Source: UBA4416 sp036676295 | Lineage (GTDB): Bacteria; Bacteroidota; Bacteroidia; B-17B0; Aurantibacillaceae | Reading direction: 5' to 3' | DNA: 64,000 nt | Assembly: GCA_036676295.1 (NCBI GenBank) | Contig: JAKFDE010000064.1 | Coordinates: 124,001-188,000 of the forward strand | Shown here: positions 27,905 to 36,837 of the stretch, in pieces | Layout: the number at the start of each line of letters is the position of its first letter | Numbering within the stretch: the stretch's first letter is position 1 | Translations under genes and position numbers: made by a program | The notes under the pieces: generated by a model | Database searches by the model: none | The model's input: only the letters and a program-made list of their open reading frames with translations | Told to the model about the DNA's origin: nothing

Positions 27905-28885
27905 TTAGTCAATAAATAATTTACCGGATTTACCTTGAGATTTATGATTCATTTTATATAAATATAAACCTGAATTTAAATCAGACATATCAATTGTTGT
28001 ATTTATATTGTTATTTATTGTATGAGAAGCCACTAATTTACCTGTAGCATCATAGATTTCAAGAGTAGACTGATCATTACTCTTATCCGAAAAATCAACA
28101 TAAATAGTTTTTCCATAAGAGTATACTTTTACGTTTTTATCAAATGAATTTTCTTTGATGCCAACCGGAGGGTTATAAATAAAAGAAATATCATCTAACC
28201 AAATTTTACTACCTGTAATAGTTGTGGTTTGGTTATTAGAGGAGGTCATGTTGATCATAATGTAAGCCGGAGTAGTTGCATTAACATAAACAAACGGAGC
28301 TGTAAAACGAGTCCACGTAGAAACCGTAGTTGTTGGTGTAACAAATAAAGCACGGGCAATTTTATTAGCAGATAGATCAGGATGATTGCTATTAACCGGA
28401 GCTTCCGGATCATTGTAATCACCTGTATGCAAGATAGCAGTTACTTTACCTTGCTCCCCTGCTCCACCAGGTAAGTATTGATAATAACCAACAATACTAT
28501 CAGGTGTGCTGGTAAATGCCAAACGACGAATATCGGATGCGGTACTGTAATTTATTGTGCCAATATAACCTTCAGCTTTATTAGTTCCTGTAGCATTAAT
28601 AACACCTGTGCTTGCACTTCCATTAACGGCAGTACCAAAATAATTTAAGGTTTCTAAACGCATAGATGAAGTACCTGTACGTTTTATTGTATTATCCTGA
28701 AAACAAGTTTGAGGTCCTAATTTAGCAATATTTGAACCTGATTTATTTGAATACCAACCAGTAGGTTCGGCACTAACACCAGGACTAGCATTTCCCCAGG
28801 TTTCAAAACCACCATTGGTTAATTGTTGCTGAGCAATGGCAAATAAACTAAAAGAAGATAAAATTAAAGTAAAGGTTTTTTTCAT
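27905..28885 (-). CDS. T9SS type A sorting-domain protein, predicted secreted
   Basis: Secreted protein of 326 residues. A signal peptide (MKKTFTLILSSFSLFAIAQ) leads to a beta-sandwich domain (about 20-235), starting LTNGGFETWGNASPG and including IWLDDISF, typical of carbohydrate-binding or PCMD-like modules in Bacteroidota. The C-terminal ~75 residues form a type A sorting domain (VKVYSYGKTIYVDFSD, LEIYDATGKLVASH, LNSGLYLYKM). That domain routes it through T9SS to the cell surface or medium. Ligand unknown. Its own promoter is at 28905-28912. Confidence 0.9.
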   Translation of the reverse strand: MKKTFTLILSSFSLFAIAQQQLTNGGFETWGNASPGVSAEPTGWYSNKSGSNIAKLGPQTCFQDNTIKRTGTSSMRLETLNYFGTAVNGSASTGVINATGTNKAEGYIGTINYSTASDIRRLAFTSTPDSIVGYYQYLPGGAGEQGKVTAILHTGDYNDPEAPVNSNHPDLSANKIARALFVTPTTTVSTWTRFTAPFVYVNATTPAYIMINMTSSNNQTTTITGSKIWLDDISFIYNPPVGIKENSFDKNVKVYSYGKTIYVDFSDKSNDQSTLEIYDATGKLVASHTINNNINTTIDMSDLNSGLYLYKMNHKSQGKSGKLFID

Positions 28886-28904
28886 AGATAATTGTTTAGT
28901 TAAC

Positions 28905-28912
28905 CAAAAGTA
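28905..28912 (-). promoter_or_regulatory. -7 element TACTTTTG of the T9SS cargo gene
   Basis: The minus strand matches TAnnTTTG exactly, 19 bases before the ATG. It sits between the upstream operon's terminator and this gene, so the gene has independent transcription. Confidence 0.55.
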
Positions 28913-28938
28913 ATCAAAATTGTATTCACCATAAAAAA

Positions 28939-28967
28939 ATATCCTAAACCATTAAGGTTTAGGATAT
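28939..28967 (-). terminator. Terminator of the PspC operon
   Basis: Perfect 12-bp stem ATATCCTAAACC (28939-28950) / GGTTTAGGATAT (28956-28967) with a 5-base loop. On the minus strand it is followed by a run of T. It lies 36 bases past the stop of the PspC-domain gene. Confidence 0.9.
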
Positions 28968-29002
28968 AAAACTGGTTTTGTTAAATGTTGTTTAATTAAA
29001 AC

Positions 29003-30775
29003 CTATTTTTTGTCTTTATCTGTTTCAATATGAACACCATGTTTATCAATGGTCACTTTGGTATCATTATGATCATTAATATGAATTGTTTCGTCACCAA
29101 TATGAACAGTGGGAGGAGTTGGAGGTGTTGGATGTCCATCAAAACCATCATCATCATTATTGTTAATTGCTAAACCATCACAATCCAAACATTTCAATCC
29201 ATTTTCAGTCATCACCCATCTGCGGTTCACCATGTCGCCATCGTAAGTATTTGTTACATTTTCGATATCGTAAATGAAATCTTCTAACGATTTATCCAAA
29301 TAAACGACCTTACCAACCGGTACTTTTAAGATCACTTTCACATCCTGCATTCTGAATTTATCGGCATTGTTAACTCTGAAGATATTATCAAAACTTAGCA
29401 TGCTGTCTTTTTGAACAACCGAATACGAAATATTTTTTGCACGTGCCGTTGCATCTTTTTTCTCATAACCATTAGCTTCTTTAACAATAACTAACTCTAT
29501 TTTATCGGTTTGAGATTTGATGATGTTTAATTGAGCATGTCCCAATAAATATTTTAAGCCGTTGTGTTTACCGATCATGTAATCGTCATGACGCCTTCTA
29601 ATAACGACGTGATCATCATCTTCGTTCACATTTAACTCATCATAATTTAAGGCTAAAGCATTTAATTTTAGGTACAAAGTATCCTTTTGTTGCACACTGA
29701 TATTTTCTCTCACTTTAGCTTCTTTTCCAAAATCACTACCGGTTTTTATACCAACATATAACGTAATAACAAAACCAATTAACCATAAAACACCTGCGCC
29801 TAAATTTAACCAACGGTTACTATAACGAATCTTAAATAAAATTTTAATACCACCATATATCATCATAATGATTGGAGTTCCAAAAAATATCGATACACCT
29901 ATTAAGCCTAAATAAAAATCTTTACCATCTAATAATATCATATCGATCCAGTCTTTTGCCTCTACATTACTAGTCATAAAAGACATTCCGAATACTGAAC
30001 TAAATAATCCAAAGAAAAAGATCACTCCGAAAATTACCATCAATACTCCCAACACTTTCAATAAAACTCTGCCTATATTCACAAACACGTCTCCGAAAAA
30101 GTCTACAATTTTTTCAACCGAATTTCTTGGTGGCATACGATCTTTAGCCATATTACTAAATTCTTTACCGTATTTTTCCATGCGTTTTTTCAATTGCTCA
30201 GCTTCTTCTTTAACAGCTTTAGAAATGTTATTGATATCAGCTCTCTCTCCTTTCATTGCTAATTTTTCGGCAGTTGTTTTAGCTTCAGGAATAGCTACCC
30301 AAAGAATGATATAAAGTAAAACACCCGTACCACCAAAGAAAAACAATAACGCTAATGCAATACGAAGCCAAACCGGATCAAAACCGAAATAATAACCAAT
30401 ACCACTACAAACACCACCTAATACTTTGCCATCGGTATCTCTATACAATCGTTTTTTAATTGGATCTTCATAACTGTAATCATTTTGATTTGATGAATCA
30501 TCCTGCTGAGCATCGCCGGCAAACTCTTCAGGTTTACCCATGCTATCCATTACATAATCCACATCAACCATTAACACCACTTGCTTTACAGCACTGGTCT
30601 TACTTTGCAGCATTTCTGCAATACGAGCTTCTATATCGCTCATTATTTCATTCCCACCATCAGCTCTGTTAAAATAGCCTCTAATGGTAGATAAGTATTT
30701 ACTCAACTTATCGTAAGCATCTTCTTCTATATGAAAAATGATGCCGCTTATATTTATGGTTACTGTCTTATTCAT
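29003..30775 (-). CDS. PspC domain-containing membrane protein
   Basis: Membrane protein of 590 residues. An N-terminal cytoplasmic region (MNKTVTINISGIIFHIEEDAY, about 1-100) precedes a PspC domain (KRLYRDTDGKVLGGVCSGIGYYFGFDPVWLRIAL, about 108-168). Then come a charged helix, three or four membrane segments (about 220-345) and a ~240-residue beta-rich C-terminal region ending in an Asp/His-rich tail. PspC proteins take part in envelope stress responses. The PadR gene directly upstream suggests a self-regulated stress operon. Layout PadR-PspC is familiar from other Bacteroidota; the C-terminal domain is not identified. Confidence 0.88.
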   Translation of the reverse strand: MNKTVTINISGIIFHIEEDAYDKLSKYLSTIRGYFNRADGGNEIMSDIEARIAEMLQSKTSAVKQVVLMVDVDYVMDSMGKPEEFAGDAQQDDSSNQNDYSYEDPIKKRLYRDTDGKVLGGVCSGIGYYFGFDPVWLRIALALLFFFGGTGVLLYIILWVAIPEAKTTAEKLAMKGERADINNISKAVKEEAEQLKKRMEKYGKEFSNMAKDRMPPRNSVEKIVDFFGDVFVNIGRVLLKVLGVLMVIFGVIFFFGLFSSVFGMSFMTSNVEAKDWIDMILLDGKDFYLGLIGVSIFFGTPIIMMIYGGIKILFKIRYSNRWLNLGAGVLWLIGFVITLYVGIKTGSDFGKEAKVRENISVQQKDTLYLKLNALALNYDELNVNEDDDHVVIRRRHDDYMIGKHNGLKYLLGHAQLNIIKSQTDKIELVIVKEANGYEKKDATARAKNISYSVVQKDSMLSFDNIFRVNNADKFRMQDVKVILKVPVGKVVYLDKSLEDFIYDIENVTNTYDGDMVNRRWVMTENGLKCLDCDGLAINNNDDDGFDGHPTPPTPPTVHIGDETIHINDHNDTKVTIDKHGVHIETDKDKK

Positions 30776-30802
30776 AATATTTTTATTAGTGATTATTAAC
30801 TC

Positions 30803-31138
30803 TTAATTTGGTTGTTGAATGGTTTTATTTACGGCATCTACCAGATCTACCCAGGATAATTGAAGTTCTTTTAAATACGTTTCTCCAATTTCTGTTAGTT
30901 TGTAGTATTTGCGAGGTGGCCCCGAAGTACTTTCTTCCCAACGGTAGTTCAATAGTCCCGTATTTTTCAATCTGGTTAAGAGCGGATAAAGCGTTCCTTC
31001 AACTACTACTAACTTTGTTTCTTTTAATTTCTCAATGATTTCTGTTGGATAAGCTTCTCTTTGAGAAAGAATAGAAAGTATGCAGAGTTCCAGAACACCT
31101 TTGCGCATCTGTGCTTTTGCGTTCTCTGAATTTATCAT
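30803..31138 (-). CDS. PadR family transcriptional regulator
   Basis: Winged-helix regulator of 111 residues, the short PadR form. The conserved core is visible: GVLELCILSILSQREAYPTEIIEKLKE, VVEGTLYPLLTRLKNTGLLNYRWEESTSGPPRKYYKLTEIG. PadR proteins repress as dimers. It lies 2 bases after the stop of a small secreted-protein gene and 27 bases before the PspC gene. Palindromic TAGTACTA sites upstream of the operon (31657-31732) are candidate operators, so autoregulation is likely but inferred. Confidence 0.95.
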   Translation of the reverse strand: MINSENAKAQMRKGVLELCILSILSQREAYPTEIIEKLKETKLVVVEGTLYPLLTRLKNTGLLNYRWEESTSGPPRKYYKLTEIGETYLKELQLSWVDLVDAVNKTIQQPN

Positions 31139-31140
31139 GA

Positions 31141-31491
31141 TTATATAGTTTTAAAATTAAATTGAATACTATAAGCGTTGTTTGCTTTTAAATGACTTAA
31201 GGTTAGTTTCATAAACTGAGTTTCAATGGCCTTTTTCAAAATTTCGTTATTGGTATTGGCTATCACTAAATTTATTTGACCCGTTTCATTTACAGTAAAC
31301 ACAACGTTTACTTTTTCTTCTTCATTAAAGTTCAACATTAAGTTTGGAAACTTTACATGCTCTTTAATGATCTTACCTGCTTCGGAAATAATAATTGCTT
31401 TTGGTTTTTCGTTATCTCCTGCTTTTGCATTAAAACTTATTAAAAGTCCGGCTGCTAAAATGGAGAGTGATTTTTTTATAAAATTTTTCAT
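31141..31491 (-). CDS. Small secreted protein, TonB C-terminal-like fold possible
   Basis: Predicted periplasmic protein of 116 residues with a clear signal peptide (..LAAGLLISFNAKAGDN). The mature part has the order strand-helix-strand with VNVVFTVNETGQINLVIA and LKKAIETQFMKLTL, reminiscent of the TonB C-terminal/energy-transducer module, but no TonB anchor or Pro-rich spacer is present. It is the first gene of the PadR-PspC operon. Role unknown; an envelope-stress accessory is a guess from context. Confidence 0.68.
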   Translation of the reverse strand: MKNFIKKSLSILAAGLLISFNAKAGDNEKPKAIIISEAGKIIKEHVKFPNLMLNFNEEEKVNVVFTVNETGQINLVIANTNNEILKKAIETQFMKLTLSHLKANNAYSIQFNFKTI

Positions 31492-31702
31492 GTTTTCTAT
31501 TTTTTTAAATGTTTATAATGTTTAGTACCGTTTCCGTTGTTTCTTCTTTTTAATTTATCCGAATCGCGTTTTCGAACAATTAATTCAAAGCTTTGTATCA
31601 TTTTCCCGACTTTCGATCAGGGCTGCAGCGTTTAAAATGAAAAAAAGAACGTTTTTTAGTACTATATCAATTTCACTATTCGGTGACACAAAGATAAGTC
31701 AA

Positions 31703-31737
31703 TTTATTAGTACTATGCAACACATAGTACTAATAAA
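31703..31737. promoter_or_regulatory. Perfect 15-bp inverted repeat, candidate PadR operator
   Basis: Arms at 31703-31717 and 31723-31737 are exact reverse complements with a 5-base spacer (CAACA). Each arm contains the self-complementary octamer TAGTACTA. It sits 83 bases upstream of terC and 211 bases upstream of the PadR operon, with a third octamer 51 bases further toward the operon. No coding gene is transcribed into it, so a terminator role is unlikely. Confidence 0.6.
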
Positions 31738-31797
31738 AATATTAACTAATTGATTATCAGTTAATTTAATTTTTTAGGTTAAGAGGTAAAAAGCCTT

Positions 31798-31805
31798 TAT
31801 ATTTG
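31798..31805 (+). promoter_or_regulatory. -7 element TATATTTG of terC-like gene
   Basis: Full match to TAnnTTTG, 15 bases before ATG 31821. The in-frame TTG at 31803 is part of this element, which rules it out as the likely start. Confidence 0.6.
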
Positions 31806-31820
31806 TGTTTTCTTAAAAAC

Positions 31821-32618
31821 ATGCACGATTTTTCTTCTGATTTAAGCCACTTATTAACCTTAAACGGACTTATTAGCTTATTAACTTTAACAATTCTGGA
31901 AATTGTTTTGGGTATTGATAATATCATCTTTATATCCATCGCGGTTGATAAATTACCCCGTCTTCAACAATCAAAAGCAAGAACCATAGGTTTAGTCTTA
32001 GCTTTAGTAGTAAGAACTATTTTATTATGTTTCATTGGTTGGATAGCCGGATTAAAAGAACCCTTTTTTCACATCGGGGCTTATGGCGTATCAGGAAAAG
32101 CCTTGATCTTATTAGGTGGAGGGATCTTTTTATTAGTAAAAACCTGGCAGGAAATTCAGGAACACATGAACGGGCACGGAGATGAAGTGAGCACTGATAA
32201 AAAAGGAAAAAGTACGTTTCAGGCAATTATCCTTCAGATCATCATCATTGATTTTGTATTTTCTTTTGACAGTATTTTAGCGGCTGTGGGCTTATCAGGT
32301 GTAGTTTTAATTATGATAACCGCAGTAGTGATTTCTATGTTCTTAATGATCTTATTCTCAGGTTTAGTTGCTGATTTTATTAATAAAAACCCGGGCATCA
32401 AAATGATCGCCTTATCTTTTTTATTAGTGATCGGTGGGATCTTAGTAGCAGAAGCGCTGTTAGACAGTTACAATACCACTGTAAGCGAAGATCATCATAT
32501 CGAATTAAATAAAAACTATGCTTACATAGCTTTAGCTTTTGCCATGATGATAGAACTGTTCAATATCAAGGAACGTAAAGTTAAACGCGAACGAGATTTT
32601 AATCAGCAGGATAAATAA
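31821..32618 (+). CDS. TerC family integral membrane protein
   Basis: Membrane protein of 265 residues with about seven helices. The TerC signatures are present: LTILEIVLGIDNIIFISI near the N-terminus and IIDFVFSFDSILAAVGLSG in the middle, each carrying the conserved acidic residues. TerC proteins are linked to manganese export or metallation of exported proteins, and in some plasmids to tellurite resistance; no other ter genes are here. The downstream PP2C gene is 76 bases away with no clear linkage. Confidence 0.93.
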   Translation: MHDFSSDLSHLLTLNGLISLLTLTILEIVLGIDNIIFISIAVDKLPRLQQSKARTIGLVLALVVRTILLCFIGWIAGLKEPFFHIGAYGVSGKALILLGGGIFLLVKTWQEIQEHMNGHGDEVSTDKKGKSTFQAIILQIIIIDFVFSFDSILAAVGLSGVVLIMITAVVISMFLMILFSGLVADFINKNPGIKMIALSFLLVIGGILVAEALLDSYNTTVSEDHHIELNKNYAYIALAFAMMIELFNIKERKVKRERDFNQQDK

Positions 32619-32694
32619 TTAAGTAATAATATTTGCTTAATAACTCACAAACCTCTACTTTAGAGAGATAACTCCTCTGCTTTTGAGTTTGATT

Positions 32695-34914
32695 ATGCAT
32701 AAAACTATCTGGTTTGCTTTTTTATTTATTTCCTTCGTTTGCTTTGGTCAATCGCAGGATGTGAAATCCTTGTTTCTTAAACTAAATACTGCTAAATCCG
32801 ACACTCAAAAACTAAATGCGTTAAACTCTATCACCAGAATATACATCGACAGAGATCTGGATTCAGCTTTATTATTCAATAAACAATCCATTGATCTGGC
32901 TAAAGCAAAAAAGAATGAGCAGTATAATTTCGAAGGATATTATAACAAAGCTTTAATTGATCGCAAACAAAAAAAATCAGAAGAAGCTTTTAGCACTGTT
33001 GAAACAGCCATGTTAATTGCTAAAAAAAATAAAAATCAAAGTCATATAGCAAAAGCCCACAATTTACTGGGAACGATATATGATCAAACCAATAACAACA
33101 ATCTTGTTCTCGAAAATTTCTTTAAAGCTTTAGAGATCAGCAAATCTATTAAAGACCAAAACGAAATGTTGTCGGCAAATATGTCTTTAGGTATCTATTT
33201 TAAAAAGATCAATAAAGTAACCGAATCTTTAAAATATTTACTGGAAGCAATGGCTATTGCCGAAGCAGAAAAGAACTACGAAAAAATGTTTACCATTTGT
33301 ATCAATCTGGGTACGATGTACGAAAAAACAAATGATAATGATAAAGCAAAAGCTCTTTACAGAAAAGCATTATTGATCAATCAAATTGATCAGGATGAAA
33401 ATGATCAAGCTATTGTATTTTACAAACTCGGCAAATTATTTCATAAATTAAGAAATCTGGATAGCGCTCGCTACTATTTAACCGAAACTTTAAACATTCA
33501 TTTGAAACGTAACGACGATGCCGGATTAGTATTTGATTATTCCAATATAGCCGGCTTTGATATAGAAGATGGTAACTACAAAGAAGCTGAAAAAAATTAT
33601 CAAAAAGCATTAGCATTAGGATTGAAATACAACGACACTAATAAGCTGAATTTGTTATACTCTTACTTAGGCGCTTTATATTACAAAACAAAGGATTATC
33701 AAAAAGCTTTAGATAATTATAAGATCTGTTTAAAATACACAAACAAAACGGTGGCACAAGAAACAATTATGCTTGAGTATTTTAAAGTATCTGAGATCTA
33801 TAGAATTTTAGGTGATTATAAAAAAGCCTACGAAAATTATGTTCTATACAAAGCATGGTCTGATTCATCTTACAATGTAAATGACACAAAAAAACAAACC
33901 GAATTAAAATTAAACTATGAGTTTGAACAAACTCAAAAAAAGATCAGAGAAGAAGCTTTAGCAAAAGACATTTTAAATAAAGCGGAACTTGAGAATGAAC
34001 GCAAACAGCGTAATTACTTATTGATAGGTTTAGCTATTATTAGTGTGATGCTAATTGTAACCGTAAAAAACTACAGAGCCAAACAAAAAGCCAATAATAT
34101 TTTACAAAAACAAAAAAAGGAAATTGAACATCAGAAAAAATTAGTTGATGCAAAAAACCTGGAAATAAGCGATAGTATTAATTATGCCTTACGAATTCAA
34201 ACAGCCAGCATTCCTACAAAAGCTGAGTTAAGCACTTATTTTAAAAACCACAATCTATTCTTTAAACCAAAAGATGTCGTTAGCGGAGATTTTTATTGGG
34301 CTGAGGCAACAAAGAATTTCGCTCTGCTTGGTGTAGGTGATTGTACAGGACACGGAGTTCCCGGTGCTATTACCAGTATGATAGGGAGTATGTTATTGAA
34401 TGAGATTTTTAATGAAAAAAAGATCTATCAACCAAATGAAGTTTTAACAGAACTGAACCGATTAGTGAAATTAACACTTCGTCAGGATAGTGAGTCATTG
34501 ACAAACGATGGGATGGATATTGCTTTTTGTTCGTTAAACACAACCACCAATGAATTGCTTTACGCCGGGGCCAACAGACCTTTATATATTATAAATGCCA
34601 AAGGAGAATTAACCGAATACAAAGCCACTAAAGTTTCGGTGGGTGGACAAGTTCCGTTGATACAGCAATATGAACTCCACCACATCCAATTAGTAGCAGG
34701 CGATACAATTGTACTTTCTACCGATGGTTATGCCGATCAGTTTGGTGGTGCGAAAGAAAAAAAATATACAACCAAAGCATTTAAAAATTTGTTGATCGAA
34801 ACATCTTCGTTAAACGCCAACGATCAAAAAAATGCCATTGAAACAGCCTTTAATAACTGGAAAGGTAAACACGAACAGACTGATGATATTTTAGTATTTA
34901 TACTGAAAGTATAA
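32695..34914 (+). CDS. TPR-repeat sensor with transmembrane helix and SpoIIE-type PP2C phosphatase
   Basis: Signal-transduction phosphatase of 739 residues from ATG 32695 (an in-frame TTG at 32683 would spoil the signal peptide MHKTIWFAFLFISFVCFGQ). Periplasmic tetratricopeptide repeats fill about 20-400, a single membrane helix is at about 438-458 (YLLIGLAIISVMLIVTVKNY) and a coiled coil follows. The SpoIIE domain (about 515-738) shows VVSGDFYWAE, GVGDCTGHGVPGAITSMIG and TDGYADQFGG. Such enzymes dephosphorylate STAS proteins in partner-switching. A STAS gene lies at 40489-40833, a possible but unproven partner. Confidence 0.9.
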   Translation: MHKTIWFAFLFISFVCFGQSQDVKSLFLKLNTAKSDTQKLNALNSITRIYIDRDLDSALLFNKQSIDLAKAKKNEQYNFEGYYNKALIDRKQKKSEEAFSTVETAMLIAKKNKNQSHIAKAHNLLGTIYDQTNNNNLVLENFFKALEISKSIKDQNEMLSANMSLGIYFKKINKVTESLKYLLEAMAIAEAEKNYEKMFTICINLGTMYEKTNDNDKAKALYRKALLINQIDQDENDQAIVFYKLGKLFHKLRNLDSARYYLTETLNIHLKRNDDAGLVFDYSNIAGFDIEDGNYKEAEKNYQKALALGLKYNDTNKLNLLYSYLGALYYKTKDYQKALDNYKICLKYTNKTVAQETIMLEYFKVSEIYRILGDYKKAYENYVLYKAWSDSSYNVNDTKKQTELKLNYEFEQTQKKIREEALAKDILNKAELENERKQRNYLLIGLAIISVMLIVTVKNYRAKQKANNILQKQKKEIEHQKKLVDAKNLEISDSINYALRIQTASIPTKAELSTYFKNHNLFFKPKDVVSGDFYWAEATKNFALLGVGDCTGHGVPGAITSMIGSMLLNEIFNEKKIYQPNEVLTELNRLVKLTLRQDSESLTNDGMDIAFCSLNTTTNELLYAGANRPLYIINAKGELTEYKATKVSVGGQVPLIQQYELHHIQLVAGDTIVLSTDGYADQFGGAKEKKYTTKAFKNLLIETSSLNANDQKNAIETAFNNWKGKHEQTDDILVFILKV

Positions 34915-34923
34915 TTACATTAA

Positions 34924-36381
34924 CTAATGTTGTATCGCCCCGGCATCAGGATTACTGACTCTTGAAGCTCCTTTAATATCAAATTGAAGAAAAGGATAAG
35001 TCGTTTGAAATGAAGCGTCACTAAAATTAAATGCCGCTGACGAAGTATTGCCGGGTATTCCAAAATTATAATTTGCTGCATCAATAAAATTAGGTGACTG
35101 ATTATAACGATTATTCACGGATACTGTTCCCGATAATGCAGAGGTTGTTTTAATTACACATGTATTAAACTGAAAAACCGGACTTGGCATAACTGTTCTC
35201 ACATCTGTTTCCAGTTCATTGGCCTGCCCTCCATCAATAATGGAATTGGCAAAATACATACTATCCAATGGAAAATTCGTTGTTCCATCTGTATTATCAA
35301 TATGCACACAAGGCTGCCCTCCTCTTCCACCATCTTTACTAAAATAGTTGGCAAAGGTCGAATGAATGAATGTATAATTTCCTCCTAAGGTAAATGCACC
35401 GCAATATTCTTTACAATTAACGATCACATTATTAGCTCCCCAAACATGAAAGGCTACACAATATAAACCCCATTTAGAACAATTTTTCACAATGGTATTG
35501 GTTAATTTTAATCGTTTTGGTTGATTAATATTCATGATCACTTCGGCCTGAATGCCGATGTAACTGTTTTTGATAATGGCATAATTGATATGATTATCAG
35601 TATGTCCTTCATTGATCCAAATTCTATCCCATTGTCCGGGTTCATCGGCATAATCCATTTCTCGCCTGTCTCCCTGAAACGTCACTTCATTGCCCTTAAC
35701 GCCATTTACCTGTAAAGTACCATAACGATACACCCAAAGTCCGGCATTTTGATGAAAATACACCCTTACACCCTGATTAATAATTAACTTTTGAGTAGAG
35801 TCAACCACTAACCAGCCATAAACCACATGAGGCTTATCATTATTCCAGGTAACTGTAGTATTGGTGCCTGCAGCTATTGTAGAATAAGGTAAAAATCCGG
35901 TTTGGTACTGAATGGCCTGATCCGGAAAATGGTAGTAAGCATCTTGCCCCCAGGCTTCCAGGGCCACACTTTGCTGATTACCATTTACTGTAACTATAAT
36001 TTTATCCTGAATAACTAAAGGGCTGTTTTGGTTTGTAGGATCAACATTTACCTGAATAAACACATAAACGCTGTCATTAGCCAGGATCTCCACATCGGTT
36101 ACTTCTTTTCCGGAAATTCCATCCACATTTAATATAAAATTAGAAGCTGTACCTTTTTCCAGGCGAACAGAGGATAAATTGATCTTTTGACTATTTTTGT
36201 TGATAATTCGAATATTTCGGGTTGTAGAGCCAATTGTGGTAAAAACGGTGTCAAATAATACCGAATCCTGAGAAAAAGAAACCGAAGCAGAAGGATCAGT
36301 TAAGAGTTTATCTTTTTTACAAGAGATAAAACAAACTGATAAACAAGTAGTTATGAATAAAAAGATTAAAAAGCGCTTCAT
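34924..36381 (-). CDS. Lipoprotein with right-handed parallel beta-helix
   Basis: Lipoprotein of 485 residues: signal peptide with lipobox FIS|C at residue 21, followed by a Lys-rich tether and a beta-sandwich domain (about 30-145, with FDTVFTTIGSTTRNIRIIN, an Ig-like choice). A solenoid of short repeats follows (about 215-460, for example YAIIKNSYIGIQAEV, LTNTIVKNCSKWGLY, FANSIIDGG), typical of right-handed parallel beta-helix proteins that bind or cut polysaccharides. No catalytic residues can be assigned. Probably surface exposed. Its promoter faces that of rpmE2. Confidence 0.82.
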   Translation of the reverse strand: MKRFLIFLFITTCLSVCFISCKKDKLLTDPSASVSFSQDSVLFDTVFTTIGSTTRNIRIINKNSQKINLSSVRLEKGTASNFILNVDGISGKEVTDVEILANDSVYVFIQVNVDPTNQNSPLVIQDKIIVTVNGNQQSVALEAWGQDAYYHFPDQAIQYQTGFLPYSTIAAGTNTTVTWNNDKPHVVYGWLVVDSTQKLIINQGVRVYFHQNAGLWVYRYGTLQVNGVKGNEVTFQGDRREMDYADEPGQWDRIWINEGHTDNHINYAIIKNSYIGIQAEVIMNINQPKRLKLTNTIVKNCSKWGLYCVAFHVWGANNVIVNCKEYCGAFTLGGNYTFIHSTFANYFSKDGGRGGQPCVHIDNTDGTTNFPLDSMYFANSIIDGGQANELETDVRTVMPSPVFQFNTCVIKTTSALSGTVSVNNRYNQSPNFIDAANYNFGIPGNTSSAAFNFSDASFQTTYPFLQFDIKGASRVSNPDAGAIQH

Positions 36382-36385
36382 CAGA

Positions 36386-36393
36386 CAAATTTA
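36386..36393 (-). promoter_or_regulatory. -7 element TAAATTTG of the beta-helix lipoprotein gene
   Basis: Minus-strand match to TAnnTTTG ending 4 bases before the ATG; a TTTG lies 14 bases upstream, a little close for a -33 element. Candidate near-leaderless transcript. Confidence 0.5.
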
Positions 36394-36445
36394 TAATATT
36401 AATAACGCAAAGTCGGTTATTTTATTTTAATTTTGCTAAAAATAG

Positions 36446-36474
36446 TTGGAAATCAGATAATATTACTATCTTTG
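36446..36474 (+). promoter_or_regulatory. Promoter of rpmE2 (TTG-N18-TATCTTTG)
   Basis: TTG at 36446-36448 and TATCTTTG at 36467-36474, separated by 18 bases, match the Bacteroidota primary-sigma consensus. A leader of about 32 bases would precede ATG 36513. Confidence 0.75.
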
Positions 36475-36512
36475 CGTTCCAAAATTTTTGAAATAAATAA
36501 TTGAATTATAAC

Positions 36513-36761
36513 ATGAAAGCAGAAATTCACCCAGAAAATTACAGATTAGTTGTATTTAAAGATATGTCTAATGGTTACACTTTTTTAACTAAATCTTGTG
36601 CAGATACTAAAGATACAATTACTCACGAAGATGGTAATGAGTATCCTTTAATTAAATTAGATATCTCTATGACATCTCACCCGTTCTATACAGGTAAACA
36701 AATGTTGGTAGATACAGCAGGACGTATTGATAAATTCAAAACTCGTTACGCTAAAAAATAA
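36513..36761 (+). CDS. rpmE2: 50S ribosomal protein L31 type B
   Basis: Ribosomal protein L31 of 82 residues, the type B form: MKAEIHPENYRLVVFKDMS at the N-terminus, then HPFYTGKQMLVDTAGRIDKF. It lacks the zinc-binding CxxC pairs of type A L31, which is the defining feature of the zinc-independent form. An in-frame TTG at 36501 would add four residues but ATG 36513 matches the family start. It has its own promoter and terminator, so it is monocistronic. Confidence 0.97.
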   Translation: MKAEIHPENYRLVVFKDMSNGYTFLTKSCADTKDTITHEDGNEYPLIKLDISMTSHPFYTGKQMLVDTAGRIDKFKTRYAKK

Positions 36762-36780
36762 TTTCATTTTTTTGATCTTA

Positions 36781-36814
36781 AAAAATCCATTTGTCAAACG
36801 ACGAATGGATTTTT
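36781..36814 (+). terminator. Terminator of rpmE2
   Basis: Stem AAAAATCCATT (36781-36791) / AATGGATTTTT (36804-36814), 12-base loop, ending in a T-run. It lies 20 bases after the rpmE2 stop. Confidence 0.88.
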
Positions 36815-36837
36815 TATTTTAGTACATTTAGAACATT

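Larger units (their letters stand above)
31492..31820. promoter_or_regulatory. 329-base divergent regulatory region with repeated TAGTACTA sites
   Basis: No gene is visible in this gap between the minus-strand PadR operon and plus-strand terC. TAGTACTA occurs exactly at 31657-31664, 31708-31715 and 31725-31732, and degenerately (TAGTACCG) at 31523-31530. The two central copies lie within the perfect inverted repeat at 31703-31737. A plus-strand -7 element is at 31798-31805. No clear TAnnTTTG was found for the minus-strand operon. Confidence 0.7.

Noticed and set aside
31803..31820. Earlier TTG start of TerC
   Set aside because: It is inside the -7 element TATATTTG; ATG 31821 is preferred.
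31821..32618. TerC as a tellurite resistance operon member
   Set aside because: No other ter genes are present; isolated TerC proteins are common and linked to manganese handling.
36501..36512. Earlier TTG start for L31
   Set aside because: ATG 36513 gives the standard N-terminus of type B L31; the extra four residues have no family support.
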